Shown piece by piece: positions 47,239 through 58,938 of a stretch of 64,000 nt of DNA. The notes under the pieces are model-generated. The model was not told the DNA's origin, did no database searches, and saw only the letters and a program-made list of their open reading frames with translations. How positions within the stretch are numbered: the stretch's first letter is position 1; each line of letters opens with the position of its first letter. This DNA is from Enoplolaimus lenunculus (taxonomy: Eukaryota > Nematoda > Enoplea > Enoplida > Thoracostomopsidae), in NCBI GenBank assembly GCA_030248215.1, contig JASANG010000938.1:85383-149382 (forward strand). Reading direction: 5' to 3'. The position numbers were made by a program, and so were the translations under genes.

Positions 47239-50200
47239 ATGTGCATATCAATACCGATCGCTGATGATACTGAAACAACAACAACAACACCAAACGTATC
47301 ACAAATACAAGATGCATTTGCCAACTTTACCGGTTCAGTATTTCCCGTAATTGTTCAATTTGCTGGATTCCCAGTCCTTCGGCAACCTGTCAACTACGTA
47401 ATCGCGTACTGTGTCGCGTACGGGGTTGTTTTTATTGCCGGCATCATAGGCAATACATTTGTTGTTGTATCGGTTGTGCGTTTTCCTTCGATGCGGAATG
47501 TCACCAGTTACTTGATTACATCTCTTGCGGCTGCTGATCTGTTGATTTGCATGTTTTCGTTACCTGCAACGTTACTGAATAATATATTGACAGGTAAAGA
47601 TGGTAGCAGGGTGCAATCGGAGGTGAAAAATACCGGAGCCGGAAGGAGACCTCCGATTGTAACCTGGCTGGTAGTGGTTAACGGGCTGCTGTAGTGACCC
47701 GAACAACAGGGGGACTGATATTTATTTGGTCTCTTCAGAGGGTACCCCCCTTGTTATTCGGTTACGGACTGTTATTTATTTTAACCCACGCTCCCCGGCC
47801 CTTCGATACTGATATATATCCGGTACTGCAATTATCCGTTAAATTAAACGTCTATTTGGCTTGTGTCAATAGCTTGAGCGATAATACAAGGTTATAATTA
47901 GGAATGTACTTTCAAAATTTAAGTACGCTTTAAAGTTTCGAACTCAAATTATTTGGTCCTGGAGTCATTCATGTTCTACAATTAGGGTTAATTGACATTT
48001 ATGGACTCTAATTAGGGTTTAGGAACCCTATCCGCTTACGGACTCTTATTAGGGATATGGACTCCTATTGATTCGGACTCAAAAGGGAAACCCCCATCTG
48101 ATGACCCCCCTCTTATTCGGGTCCATACAGTATGTCTTATAGTCTGGGTTCATCAGAAACGTGTAGAATGGTACGAAGTAATCAAGTGTTGAAAAAAATA
48201 ATCAGCTCTTTCAAATATACCGCACTTACAAAAATGACATTGTGCGTTATTTTTTTGCAAGTATACACTGCAAAAAATGGTGAGTCCAATTGACTCTCTC
48301 CGAAATAGGCTTAACCTGACTACACTTACTGAGTCAAAATTCGACCCCGCCAGAGTAAAATTTAGTCGAATTAAACATTAACTCACTCTGAGTTGAGTTG
48401 TTTCTCACTCTGAGTAGAGTTGACTCTGCGTGAGTGAATTAACTCAGACTGAATTGAATGAACTCAAAATTTTCATTCTGATAGCCCTTACTCACACTGA
48501 GTAATTCAACTCATTCTGAGTTAAAATAAACTCACTGAATTTTACACTCATTTTCTCAAATCGATTTACGGGTCATGAAAATTTTAATTGCACTTACAGT
48601 ATAGTCATCGGCTTAAAGTTATAGCTGCAGTAAAACTATATTGGGCAAACCACAAAAACGTCTAATACAGCTCAAAAATGTTGGCTTTGCGTTTTTCTTC
48701 CTCTTTGGTTCTGGCCCCGCTAAATATATATGTGCTCACATAATTTAAGATTTAAACGAGTTAAAAAACACACAAGTCTTCAATTTATAATTGCGGCTAC
48801 CCATGTTTACATTTAATCTATTTAAAACATATATAACACTGTCCAGTTGATGAATTAATTTTACAATGAATACATGGTATTTTGTATTTTCCAAACCATC
48901 ACCACAGTTAATTTTTAAACAATTTTCACAATATCATGCGTACACCAGGTAACAGTTGAGGCAGGTAGTGTGATAGACACTGAGGTTTTTTTGGCTTCAG
49001 TATCCGATACACTCTGAAGCTTTTGTCTTCGGTATCCAGGGGACACTGAAGCCAAAAAACTTTATTGTTGGAGATATTGATTACTGAATGTTTTTTCGCT
49101 TCAGTGTCCATCACACTAGCCACTGTGAAACGTTGCCTGGCGTACGCATGATATTGTGAAAGTTGCACTAATATGATCAATATCCGAATGTTTTCGGATG
49201 ATCATAAATAAAACAAACATGTCCATTTATGCAAATATTTTGACCTCGTGTCATTTAATTGCTTTTAGAATGGCATCTTGGCAATGTTATGTGCAAATTA
49301 CAAGTTTGGATCAGTGGTGCTGCTGTTTGCGCTTCCGTTTATACTCTGGTTGCTGTTTCTGCAGACAGGTATTTTTGATATTAAATAGCAGGCATCAGAA
49401 TATTTTAAGGCTAATCTGTGAAACTCGGGCCCGTACCCAAGGAGGAGCCAGAAGGGGCTCAGCCCCCCCATGGAAAAATTTTGGGCCCCCCTGGAAGATT
49501 TTAAACCTTGCTTGTAAGTCACTGAAAACCTTAAAATGCCCATCTTGAAAATTTTTTAGCCCCCCCTAGCAAGGTTGGCTGGCTACGGGCCTGGCGAAAC
49601 TATGATATAATTTAGCGATTAGGGTATAGACAAACGTACGTATACATATATATTGCATATATATGTGCGTTATCACCAGTATGGTTTCAAATGCCTTCGT
49701 GTATTAAGCAGAGGCGGGTCCAAAAATTTTCTGACGATGGGCGGGCTGGCAAATGTTATGAAACGCAAACATTATGGCGTAGCGTATTTATCATTTTATC
49801 ACCAAAGAATTTTCTGAGGATAAAAATTGTAACATAGGAGGGACCTTAAAAAATTTTATCAGAAAAAATTCTGAGGGAAAAATTATTTTTTTACAAAAAA
49901 ATTTCTGATGGGAAAATTGTAAGGTACGAGGGACCTTATCATTTTATCACAAAAAAATTTTTGACAGGGGCGTGGGGGCCCCCCGCTCCCCCTCTGGACC
50001 CGCTGATGTCGCTGAGCACTGAAAAGCATTTTGTTGATTTTAAATTGTTTGACTAGCAAGGACAACGTTGACCTTTTTGTTATGCCCGCATGTTAGCTGC
50101 GTTATATTGACATCCAATTTTGTTTCTTACCTTGCCTGCCATTTGGGCCCGTAGCCAGATGGAGACTAGGGGGTCGAGGATTAGCCTTGCTAAGAAAATT

Positions 50201-51762
50201 TTGCCCCTCTGCTTGAAAAGTTTCAAACTCACATGCAAGCCATTAGCAATCCTTGCATACTTTTCCTAGAAAATGTTAGCTCCAATTAAAGGTGAGCTAG
50301 CTACCAGTTTTCGGCCAGTCACCATCCAATAGTATTAAGCAATGTACTTATCAGTTTTAGATATCTAGCAATCTGTCATGCAATCCGTCACAAAATGTGG
50401 TCGCACAACCTAGCGGCGTTCACAGTCGCCGTAATTTGGAGCGTATCAGGTGTCCTGTTCCTGCCGTGGCCAATCTACTACCGCGAATTCTATCATCCAG
50501 TAATCAATCCGTCATACGTTCGCCCAAACATATCGTACGCGCGTATTTGTTTCGCTCCAACGTTTGTTCATCAAAAATGGTTTTTTCTGTTGTCGAATTT
50601 AGGGTTTGCATTTGTTGTTCCGTTGATTTGTATCAGCCTTCTCTACGGCATCATTTTTGTCCGAGTATTCAGGCGCCGGTCGCCAAGACGCGAAGTAACC
50701 ACAACTGGCCACCCGTCGGCCAGGACGATATCAGTGAACGGACTGATTTCTGTAGAGTCCGGGGCTGAAGCAATTGCCGTTGATCATGGTGCAAGTGCCC
50801 GTGAACATCGTCTCCGGCTGCGTGTCACAATAATGATGGGAACGGTGATTTTAGTATTTGCCGCATGCTGGATGCCATTATATATTTTGTTTACATTTTT
50901 AAATTTCGCTAATCCGTCCGCAGCTGACAGCATAACACTAAATGCAATTGTACGCCCGTTGTTTCAATGGTTAAGTTTGTCAAATTCATGCATCAATCCA
51001 GTACTGTACGCGTCATTCAGTGCTAAATTTCGTAAAGCATTTTTCGATATTATTGTACATCCTTTTCGTAATCGTATGAGCACTATTCGAGTTCAAACCC
51101 GTGCAAAACTACGCGCTTATTCGGTTCGCTCGTCACAAGGTCTCGCACGTATGCGTAGCTTACATCACGTTCAATCTAGCCGAAGGAAGGCACCCGGGGT
51201 ACTACATAGCCCGAAGACAAATATCCGCAGCGTTGGTCAAATACCGATCCAATTAGTCCGCCAATCAAAACGCAGCTCAGCTGTTTCCGGTTCTCATCTT
51301 GAGCTTCCAAGAAGCCACAGTGTTTATGCTCATTCAATGCTGCGGACAACAAGCGAACATTCTGATCTGTGTAATAGCGAAGGTTCGTCGGTTGCTGGCC
51401 ATCATAAAACGTCCGAAATAAGTCGGCCGTCAGTAAATTCGACGCTCAAAATTGACTATCAAGATTCGACAACAACCAATAATCAAAGTTTCACTGTGAT
51501 GAATAAATATTTTCCAGCCAATCAGATAAATGCCAGTTCCAAAATTGGCACTGATGCTCAGAGTGATACCACAGGAGGACGAGGTATCCATCGTCAGTGG
51601 CGAAGTGTTCGGGTACGAAGTGGTGGTTACGCTGAAGAGCAACAAATCTTATATCGACAGCGTGTAATTGCAACGTATTGTACTTTTGATCGAATGAACA
51701 CAGTCAGTGCGAGACGTCCAACGATTAGACGTCGAATGGAGCTGAAAACTTCGGCAGTTTGA
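47239..51762 (+). CDS. Class A (rhodopsin-like) neuropeptide GPCR, 3 exons
   Basis: Exons 47239-47593, 49269-49368 and 50361-51762 join in frame (phases 1 and 2, GT/AG) to give 618 residues. Hallmarks: N-glycosylation sites NVS and NFT in the N-terminus, GN in TM1 (Asn72), SLAAAD in TM2 (Asp100), the disulfide cysteines 127 and about 215, DRY at 151-153, Trp178 in TM4, CWMP in TM6 (about 321-324), and NPVLY in TM7 (about 364-368). WHLGNVMCK followed by CASVYTLVAVS resembles the NPY, NPFF and SIFamide receptor group, so a peptide ligand and Gq or Gi coupling are likely, but the subfamily is unresolved. The cytoplasmic tail is long (about 235 residues) and ends SAV, a possible class I PDZ ligand. 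An in-frame TAA lies 18 bases before the start codon, and a possible TTAG acceptor sits just upstream, so a 5' UTR exon may exist. Confidence 0.92.
47607..47668. mobile_element. 62-bp minimal GGGTGCAAC-CGGAGGT element
   Basis: AGGGTGCAATCGGAGGTGAA joined almost directly to GGAGACCTCCGATTGTAACC: the two ends of the family with the middle lost. It starts 13 bp into GPCR intron 1. Confidence 0.78.
47690..48131. mobile_element. CCCGAATAA-family element in GPCR intron 1
   Basis: Full-length copy, TGTAGTGACCCGAACAACAG to TTATTCGGGTCCATACAGTA, 22 bp after a 62-bp mini-element. No ORF of note. Confidence 0.83.
48266..48545. mobile_element. Palindromic element joined to an ACTCAGA/TGAGTTGA-rich repeat
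   Basis: The left 120 bp is the palindromic family. From about 48370 it passes into a different GAGT-rich inverted repeat (CACTCTGAGTTGAG, CTCATTCTGAGTTAA). The second repeat also appears at 21485-21540 and 57340-57600. In GPCR intron 1. Confidence 0.7.
48928..49164. mobile_element. CATGCGTACRCCAGG element in GPCR intron 1
   Basis: CACAATATCATGCGTACACC to CCTGGCGTACGCATGATATT, with CTGAAGC/GCTTCAG words between them. Confidence 0.8.
49428..49592. mobile_element. GGGCCCGTAGCCA inverted-repeat element in GPCR intron 2
   Basis: GGGCCCGTACCCAAGGAGGA to TTGGCTGGCTACGGGCCTG; close to 33598-33764. Confidence 0.8.
49707..50009. mobile_element. GAGGCGGGTCC inverted-repeat element in GPCR intron 2
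   Basis: AGAGGCGGGTCCAAAAATTT to CCTCTGGACCCGCTGATG, with three internal AAAATTTCTGA-type blocks. A related end (GTGGCGGATCCAGAAATTTT) is at 40797, and GGATCCGCCACTG ends occur at 1313-1325 and 30147-30158. Confidence 0.72.
50146..50310. mobile_element. GGGCCCGTAGCCA element, diverged
   Basis: GGGCCCGTAGCCAGATGGAG to GGTGAGCTAGCTACC; ends about 50 bp before exon 3 of the GPCR. Confidence 0.72.
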
Positions 51763-52085
51763 AATTTTTTACATGTCCTGTGGCTTACCTTTTCAAATTT
51801 AAACTAAAAACTATTGTTTCGGTTGTTAATACGTTTATTTGTTTAGCAGTTGAAATATGATATCAGTGTTTTTTAACCAAACTATATAATGAACTGCTAA
51901 AAAACGTAGCTGCACGCAGTGCAAACGTTTCAAAAGTTAATTCGAATGCTGATGCGTGACTTCTTAACGATTTTGGCATAAAAGTTTCCGCCCATGTTGC
52001 GATAAAGGGGTCCGATTGCTCCTTGACAGTAATATACCAGTAGTGCAAACATATGCACTCCTGTTTACGTATGCGCAGCCAAATC

Positions 52086-52275
52086 CCGTTGTCCCAACTG
52101 TCACAACTATCCCGCAGTCAAAACTGTTTTTCTGTCCCAATTGTCCCACTGTCCCCCTGTCCCAACTATTCGAACTGTCACAACTGTCCCCTGTCCCAAC
52201 TATTCGAACTGTCACAACTGTCCCAGCTGTCCCAAGTGTCCACAAGTCCCAAATGTCTCAACTGTTGCCATTGCC
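52086..52275 (+). repeat. CAACTGTCC-type degenerate microsatellite
   Basis: Repeated CCCAACTGTC, CACAACTGTCCC and ACTATTCGAACTGTC words. It lies 320 bp after the GPCR stop. Open frames here are a by-product. Confidence 0.9.
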
Positions 52276-53127
52276 CCTACTGTCCCTATTATATTTGTTG
52301 TGTGTACTCCTGGTACATTGCAGTCCCGGGAGAATGGAACGGTCTTTAGGGTAGCATTGGCCAAAGTGGCTAAGTAAAAAGCCGAGAGCTGAAATATTTA
52401 CATATTAGACCAATGATATATTCTTTTCCTAGTGTTCATCTAAAGCTCATGAAATGTTTTTCTAGCCAAATAGAGTAGTAAATACAGCTTGGATACAGTG
52501 TAGACATAAAAAATTTCGCTTTCGGCACAATTTTTCTTAATAACTTTGAGATATTTATACTAAGAAATCTTCAAAGCTTGAACAATTCCAAAACAATAAA
52601 ATTTCCCCTCATTTCCGCCAGCTTCATTGACGTTATTAATGAAAGCTGAACTTGTTTCTATATATTATACATACCAGAAGCTTGTGACACTCAGCCATAT
52701 TACTAAATATTAAACTAAATTTTACTATGTTGCAATTGTCATATATTGCAACTAATGTTTCATTTACGTTTATCTTGCGCCCGCCTAGTGCAAAATGAAA
52801 CTCTCAATTTTCCGCTACACCAGGTAAAACTGTAACAATTTGGAAATTGACAAGATTTAAAATATGTAGTGGTAAATTGAAATAATTTTAAACTTTTACC
52901 ATTACTTTCGAATTGATGTGTTAAAATCAATTTTAAATTTCCCTGTTCTGATCTTTGAATTGAAAAGAAAATACTATGCCAAGAACGAAATTGATAAGAA
53001 ATCTTTTATCGAGTAGTGTTGTTGAACAGTTATTTGTGACTACTGATTAAAAGTTACGGACGACATGTTCACTTATATAATAGCGCACCTGTATTCATCA
53101 AGCGAGTGATATTTTTTCAGCATTTAT

Positions 53128-53195
53128 TTACCCATGAAAATATTCATTCTTCACAATCAGTTTACCCATGAAAATATTCATTCTTCACAATCAGT
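53128..53195. repeat. 34-bp tandem duplication
   Basis: TTTACCCATGAAAATATTCA starts both units. Confidence 0.95.
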
Positions 53196-53441
53196 TTATG
53201 CTCAACGTGTCTAACTTATTAAAATCTATTTGTAATAGACTCAGTCAGTTTTTCAAGAAAATATATCTCTTGAACAATCCACAAATCGTTGCAAGCAAAC
53301 GCTTTCTACTTTAGGAGCTGAATGAGATGCCAAATTTTGAAAAGTTTGTGGTATTTCAGTAGTTTTACAATAAAGTTTACATTAAAACTATAGTCCAACG
53401 AAACAAGCGTGGTAACAAGAAAATCAATACGGAAGGCTAAA

Positions 53442-53717
53442 GCCCTATTCACACGTGCAAGTTTTTGCTGCGAGAACTTGCAAGCTGTCAACTTGCACTT
53501 GCAAGTATTGTCGAACTCCCGTTCGTAAAACTTGCGCTGCAAATAATTCATTTCAATCATAGCCATAGGAATTTATTTCGCATGTGTGAATAACCGAGCC
53601 AGTTCAGTGAATTTATTGCAGCCGCTTTCTCATTGGTTGATGAAAAAATGCAAGTGTTGCGTACAATTTGCAGCAGCAAGTCCTCGCAGCAAAAACTTGC
53701 ACGTGTGGATAGGGCTT
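53442..53717. mobile_element. GCAAGTT-family inverted-repeat element, complete
   Basis: GCCCTATTCACACGTGCAAG to CTTGCACGTGTGGATAGGGC, with a copy-specific TTCATTTCAATCATAG block inside. Confidence 0.84.
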
Positions 53718-54711
53718 TATAGAAACAATAAACGTCTTTTATAGCAAATGTGTACATAGAGTTTACATTGTATCATGTGTGATTTTTGTCCAAAGTTTTA
53801 TAAAAATTTTTTTCTGTTATTAACAAAAAAGCTTCCCTTCCAATATTTACAGAATGTAAAGGCTTTTTCAAAACTTATGGCTACGCCCCTGACCTATATA
53901 GTATACTATTTAAATATTTTGAAAAATATGCCTAGCAAGCAATGTGTCTCGGGAAGTTTTGAGGGGGTAATAATAAATGTCAGAATTTTAAATTTTGCTT
54001 GATATTCTGATTACGAATCATTAGGAGTGTATTTTGCTAATCAGACTCTGTACTTGAATAGAGTCCAAAATTCTTACTTCGTTCATAAACGTCAGACGCC
54101 GTAAATAGATTGCGTAAAAGTTTGCTACACCAAATTAAGTTTAGTGCAGAAGTTGATTCATTACTCAAAGTAATACTATTATATATTCATTGCATCATTC
54201 ACAAATTTTAAAGGTATATATTTTTAAGGTAAGGAACTGTAAAACACAGAAATTTGAAAATGGCTAGCATAACTTAATGGTGAGGCATCCATGCAACTGA
54301 AGCAAAGTTGAAAAATGAATAACAGCCCGCAACCAAATCACGAGAGAGGGTATCCTCTGGAGAGGCGAGATAAATACGAGTCCCCTCGTGTTTATTCGAG
54401 TCTCTACAGCAATTTTCAAATGTATGTACTATAATATTTTAAACATGTGTGATCTTTTGGTCTAATCACCTAGAATTATTGTCGCAAGCTAGCCTATAGG
54501 AAGGTTTTTCGATATCTACTGACGTCATTTGTTCACTTCTGTCTGGGTCGGTTTGTTGTAATACATTTCGGCAGGGTCCAGCATAGCGCCTCCCCAACCC
54601 ACAGGGGAGGGGCTCAGAAGTGTAAGTGGACAAAGATTTTTTACCCGCGCTGCGCTTTAATAACACATTTCTTAATAATTTTGTCACATTTTGCGTTAAT
54701 ATTTCATTCAG

Positions 54712-54794
54712 AAAACTTGTGAACATAATGTTCCAAGCCAAAGACAAATATACCATTTACAGGAACAGCGAAGAATGCCTTCAAATGCTATATG
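54712..54794 (+). CDS. Candidate upstream exon of the PAN-domain gene
   Basis: An ATTTCATTCAG acceptor and a GTAAGC donor bound 83 bases that encode YTIYRNSEECLQMLY. This resembles the helix of a PAN module, where S-EECL is common. It ends in phase 1, which is what the exon at 58622 needs. The join would be across 3.8 kb and rests on these short signals alone. Confidence 0.33.
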
Positions 54795-55009
54795 GTAAGC
54801 TGTACTCCAAAAATTCTGTTGAAACTGAAAAGTTTTGACGCGTGCATGGACCTCATTCAACCAGAACCAAAATTTTAGAAATCTGCTTTATGTGCAACGG
54901 ATAATCGAATAAAGAGCCACAATTTTTTTACCAGCAACTGAAAATCTTTACCCACGGGTATACTTGCGTCAAAATTTCGTTACCCATACCCACGAGTAGT
55001 GCGCAACAC

Positions 55010-55031
55010 GGGGGGGGGGGGTGGGGGGGGG
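55010..55031. repeat. Poly-G tract
   Basis: About 20 G residues with one T; a likely polymerase slippage or assembly weak point. Confidence 0.95.
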
Positions 55032-55684
55032 CTCGCCTAAAAAGGACCCGGCCTTGAAAAACAAAATCAATTTTAAAACGTATACTCAAAAATGAACTTT
55101 TTTGAGAATTTCGAATACAGAAAACGCGTTTGATTTCTTGGTGGTTTCGGTAGGGATGGAACTGTTATTATATACTACATATGGCATTCTTACACAAGGT
55201 ATTAACGAAATGAACCGTATGCGTTTTTAATCTTAAAAGCAAGTGCGGATTTATGGGCAACTCTTTATTTTAAGATTTAACATTAAAAATGTGTCTGGCT
55301 TCATGCTCACATCGCTTGCGTGGCTCTTCATTCGCTACTGCTAAAGAGTCAGGACTTTGGTTTGGGGGCGGGCAGTCCTAGGCACACGGCAATGCATTTT
55401 GGCGACGTCTAGTGCTACCGAATGAGCAGTTTCTACACAGATGGAATCATCTAGAACTTTTTAGTGTGTATGTATATATAGCAAAAAATTTGACTATTTA
55501 TGATGCTCTACGGTTCAGAGAGCAGATTAAACCATTGCCGGAGCAGCCACTCTTCTACCCCCAGTTGGTTGACCCACCCTAAATAATGAACCCATCCTAA
55601 CCAGTTAAACAAACTCCGCATATTTTATTCTAAAATGCGTCTGGCTTCTCGCTCACTATTCTACATCCTTCGCAATTCTTTTAG

Positions 55685-56105
55685 TGGCAACTGAGGTTCG
55701 GATTCGGATTCGGCAAAAATTTGAGGTTCGGATTCGGATTCGGTTGTGGGAAAGCCGAATCGAAGAGCCGAATCCAACAAAGTTCGGCAATATGTTTTTT
55801 CATTTTTAAGCAATAAAATTTTTAAATACCTTGCTTGTAAAACTCAATATTTTTTTATTTCAGGTGAGAAATCGCAGAACTGACGTCGGGACGAAATATA
55901 TTAACGTATTAAAAGTTATACGGCTGGCATTGCGTTGATATTCTGAAACAAATTATAGATATAACTAAGATTTGCAACATGCAGGATTCGGATTCGGTTT
56001 CAGATTCGGCAAACTAGGACTGGATTCGGATTCGGTTTCAGATTCGGCAACTAGGACTGGATTCGGATTCGGATTCGGTCAAACTGTGGATTCGGTGCCG
56101 CCCTG
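55685..56105. repeat. GGATTC/GAATCC-rich repeat
   Basis: TCGGATTCGG runs at 55697-55760 and 55984-56090 flank an AT-rich core; CCGAATCGAAGAGCCGAATC gives a partial inverted copy. Probably another inverted-repeat element. Confidence 0.75.
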
Positions 56106-56765
56106 GTGTCGCATGATTTCCTTTATTTGCTCTAGCATTTACGGATGGCGTCAGCATTTAGGTTTTTGGCATGAGTTTACTTCTCCGTCCAAAATTTGCA
56201 ACTTTGCTCAAACTATTTTTGGGAGTGTGTTCTTAAAGTAAACTATAGGAAGAAAAGGCTCGACCGACACCAGATCTTTAGACGAAAAACTCAGAATACA
56301 CCACAGCCTTGAGAGCTTCCACCTTTAAGTTTAGGGAATCCCCACCCATCCCTGCTGTACGGTACTCGTTGTAGGCTTCCTTGGATATTGATTAGGATCC
56401 TAGCGCCGCCCCGTTCGGGGGAAATTTTACGGACATAATCGATTGGCCGGCCGCGAGCGTTACAAATTAACTTTTACAAGGGGATTTATTTTCTTTGTAA
56501 TCGGTCCTGATAATAATAGTTGCTTGTAGCGTAATTAATTTGAAGAGGGGTTATGTTCCCGCAAAATTTAACAGCGATCTAATCAAAGAACAAATTTTAA
56601 TTAATGTTTGTCAGCTTTTTAGCAGGCCAGTTCGCCGAACTATTGATTATAGAATTGTTTAAGTTAGCCAGATACGCAATCCTCAGTTACAGTCTAGTTT
56701 ACCAACGATGGGAACGCTATTTATTTATTTTAGCTCTTGCTTGACATGTTTAATGGCAAATGTAT

Positions 56766-56840
56766 AGACCTGGGCCGTAACAGTAGAATAAGCACATTCC
56801 CAAGCCTACGCCTAAGCCTAAGCCGCGTAAAAATGATGGC
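56766..56840. mobile_element. Telomere-like element, type 1, left fragment
   Basis: GGGCCGTAACAGTAGAATAAGC leads into CCTACGCCTAAGCCTAAGCC, then other sequence. Confidence 0.62.
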
Positions 56841-57676
56841 TAAACTATACACCGACAATATTTTGGATGAGAGATCATAAGATTAATAGACCAATACTAT
56901 CGCGCGGTCATTTTCGAGAAATTGAACAACCTTTTAGGTACTAGTATGTCGAAACGTTTGTTGAGCCAGTCTGAGTGAACCTTAAAACATATTTGCTGTA
57001 TATCTGTAGCTTTGAATCTAACATGGCTATTGCCGGCAACGAAAATATAGGTTGTCAAGCAACAATGAGTTTCATTTACTCGAATTGTGATGGTGTACAT
57101 AGGAACCACGCCCAGTTAAAAAATAACCATTTTTCAGTTTGAAACAAGTTATACATACAGGTGCTTTGGAACCATTAGCCTTTATCATTTGATGTTCTGT
57201 TTGATGTTTGTTTGCCTGCGGTTTCGTACAGCACAGATTAAAATATGTCGAGTTGTATCGATTTTAAGACATAAGTCTGAATTGTTATCGTAAACTACTT
57301 TACGGTGAGAGGTTTCAGAAGCCTGAGCTCTGAATTAGGTTGTTCACAACTCTGAATTCTGAATTGTTTGAACTCAGTCTGAGTTAATTACGCAACTTAC
57401 TCGGAATAAAATCTGCTCCAGAACGAGTTGATGATTCGTCTATTAATTTCAGATACTGCTTTGAGCTTAAAACCAAGCGGAAACCGGGTACATATTTTTT
57501 TATAATTTTTGGACCATAACTCAATAATTAACTCAGGATTAGCCAAAAACGACTAAGTCACTCTCTGAGTTGATTAAGCAACACATCGCAATTAACAGGG
57601 TAACTTTGTGTGCAAGCAATAATTTAAGCTTTATGTGTTAGCAACGGATCAAACTGGTTAAAAGCGTGATCTAGAT

Positions 57677-57812
57677 ACAGGCCAGAGCCACCACCCCCAA
57701 TACCCCCATTTGAAAGGCAAATGCGTGTGGTTTATCGTACGCCTCGCTCGCGAGTTTAGGGGCCCCCACCCTAGAACTTGGGGCACCCCCCTGTCTGCTC
57801 CGGCACTGTCTA
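57677..57812. mobile_element. CAGGGCCGGTGCAGCCACC element
   Basis: CAGGCCAGAGCCACCACCCC to TCTGCTCCGGCACTG, with CCTCGCTCGCGAGTTTAGG inside. Confidence 0.68.
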
Positions 57813-58407
57813 GTCTAGAGAATACAATTAATCCTTTCAATTTCATTTTCCAGTATATTTGAACCTTCAAAATTTTATTCGAACCTTATTAGTTGTTAAT
57901 TACTCAGATGTTCTTCGATATTTTTGGAACGAAATAATTTTAAAAATCATATCATTTACATATCACTTTAACTGCTTTTGACAATTGCTCCAATATAGTT
58001 CTCAATGCATAGTCATTTGCGTTCACTTGTCTTCGCGTTAAGCCTTATTCTTGGAGTCGATTCAGTGTGGAAAGATATCAAAAGTAAACTATTGTATATT
58101 TTGTTTTTACTGCAGATCAAGATTCTAGATAACCAACGAGCTCGCATGCTAGTACAATGAACTTAAAACGTTTTTACATCCGTATTGGTGCAAATAATTG
58201 CGGTTTAGGAACTCAAGAAACTCTCTTTCAAAGTTTTGGCAGAACGTAACCTTACTTTTCAAAATTCTTGCTACGCCATGACCGCAGCATTTATGACCAT
58301 TGATGACCATTGATAGCAATTAAAGTTCAAAAATACGTGTCTAAATTTTATTTACTTACAACATTAAACCAGCGGTCAGTTCTATGGGCTCATGGGACAA
58401 AAAGATG

Positions 58408-58563
58408 AGCCAATGTAAAGAACGGCGGCGGAACAGTATTATAAGCTTATTCCTAAGCCTAAGCGTAAGCCTAAGCGTAAGCAAAAAAATGTAATCTAGA
58501 ATCTAAACCTACTGATTTATAGACCTACCAGAAACCTAGCCGCCGCTTAAAGTAACATGCGCC
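58408..58563. mobile_element. Telomere-like element, type 1 left end with type 2 right end
   Basis: Left: GCCAATGTAAAGAACGGCGG and GGAACAGTATTATAAGC (type 1). Middle: CCTAAGCGTAAGCCTAAGCG. Right: TGTAATCTAGAATCTAAAC, CTACCAGAAACCTAG and AAGTAACATGCGCC (type 2). It ends 58 bp before the PAN exon. Confidence 0.8.
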
Positions 58564-58621
58564 GTATACTCTATGTGAGCAGGGTTTAATCAAAGCCCGA
58601 ATTAATATTTGTATGTTTTAG

Positions 58622-58938
58622 GATCAGTCAGTGGCCCGACGAAAAGTGATCCAAAATGCAACGAATATACAGAGCGTTCGATGCGTGTCGCGGACACAGT
58701 ATATTTGGGAACCGCATACGATATCACTGACACGTACGAATGTTGTCGTGCTTGCGCAACAACTGAAGACTGTGCTGCGTATGTGTATAGCTCAAAATCG
58801 AACAATTGTGTATTTTCTGCCCGGTTCAGCCACGGCGTTTATAACGAAACTGCCGTGATTGGTATTGTGCAAGATAGTGATCGAATGATCGCTGCGTTAT
58901 TTCATAAATACAATCGCAATCCCAAAGACGAACTGTAA
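58622..58938 (+). CDS. Terminal exon of a PAN/apple-domain protein
   Basis: A TTTTAG acceptor at 58616-58621 opens an exon that runs to a stop at 58936-58938. It encodes about 104 residues with CNEYTERSMRVA, TYECCRACATTEDCAAYVYS and NNCVFS. The cysteine spacing (C..CC..C...C.AY.Y....C) fits the PAN/apple fold, a secreted binding module for proteins or glycans that is common in nematode surface and mucin-like proteins. The start and most of the gene lie upstream and were not found, apart from one candidate exon at 54712-54794 with compatible phase. This exon alone has no signal peptide. Confidence 0.72.

Larger units (their letters stand above)
51763..54700. other. Between GPCR and PAN-domain gene, no coding sequence recognised
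   Basis: Contains the microsatellite, the 34-bp duplication and a GCAAGTT element. A fragment of the CCCGAATAA family sits near 54345-54410. No polyadenylation signal is obvious after the GPCR stop. Confidence 0.4.

Noticed and set aside
56897-57109. 70-codon minus-strand frame of fairly protein-like composition
   Set aside because: A stop precedes it closely, no acceptor sits at its start, and no family was recognised. Kept out for lack of support.
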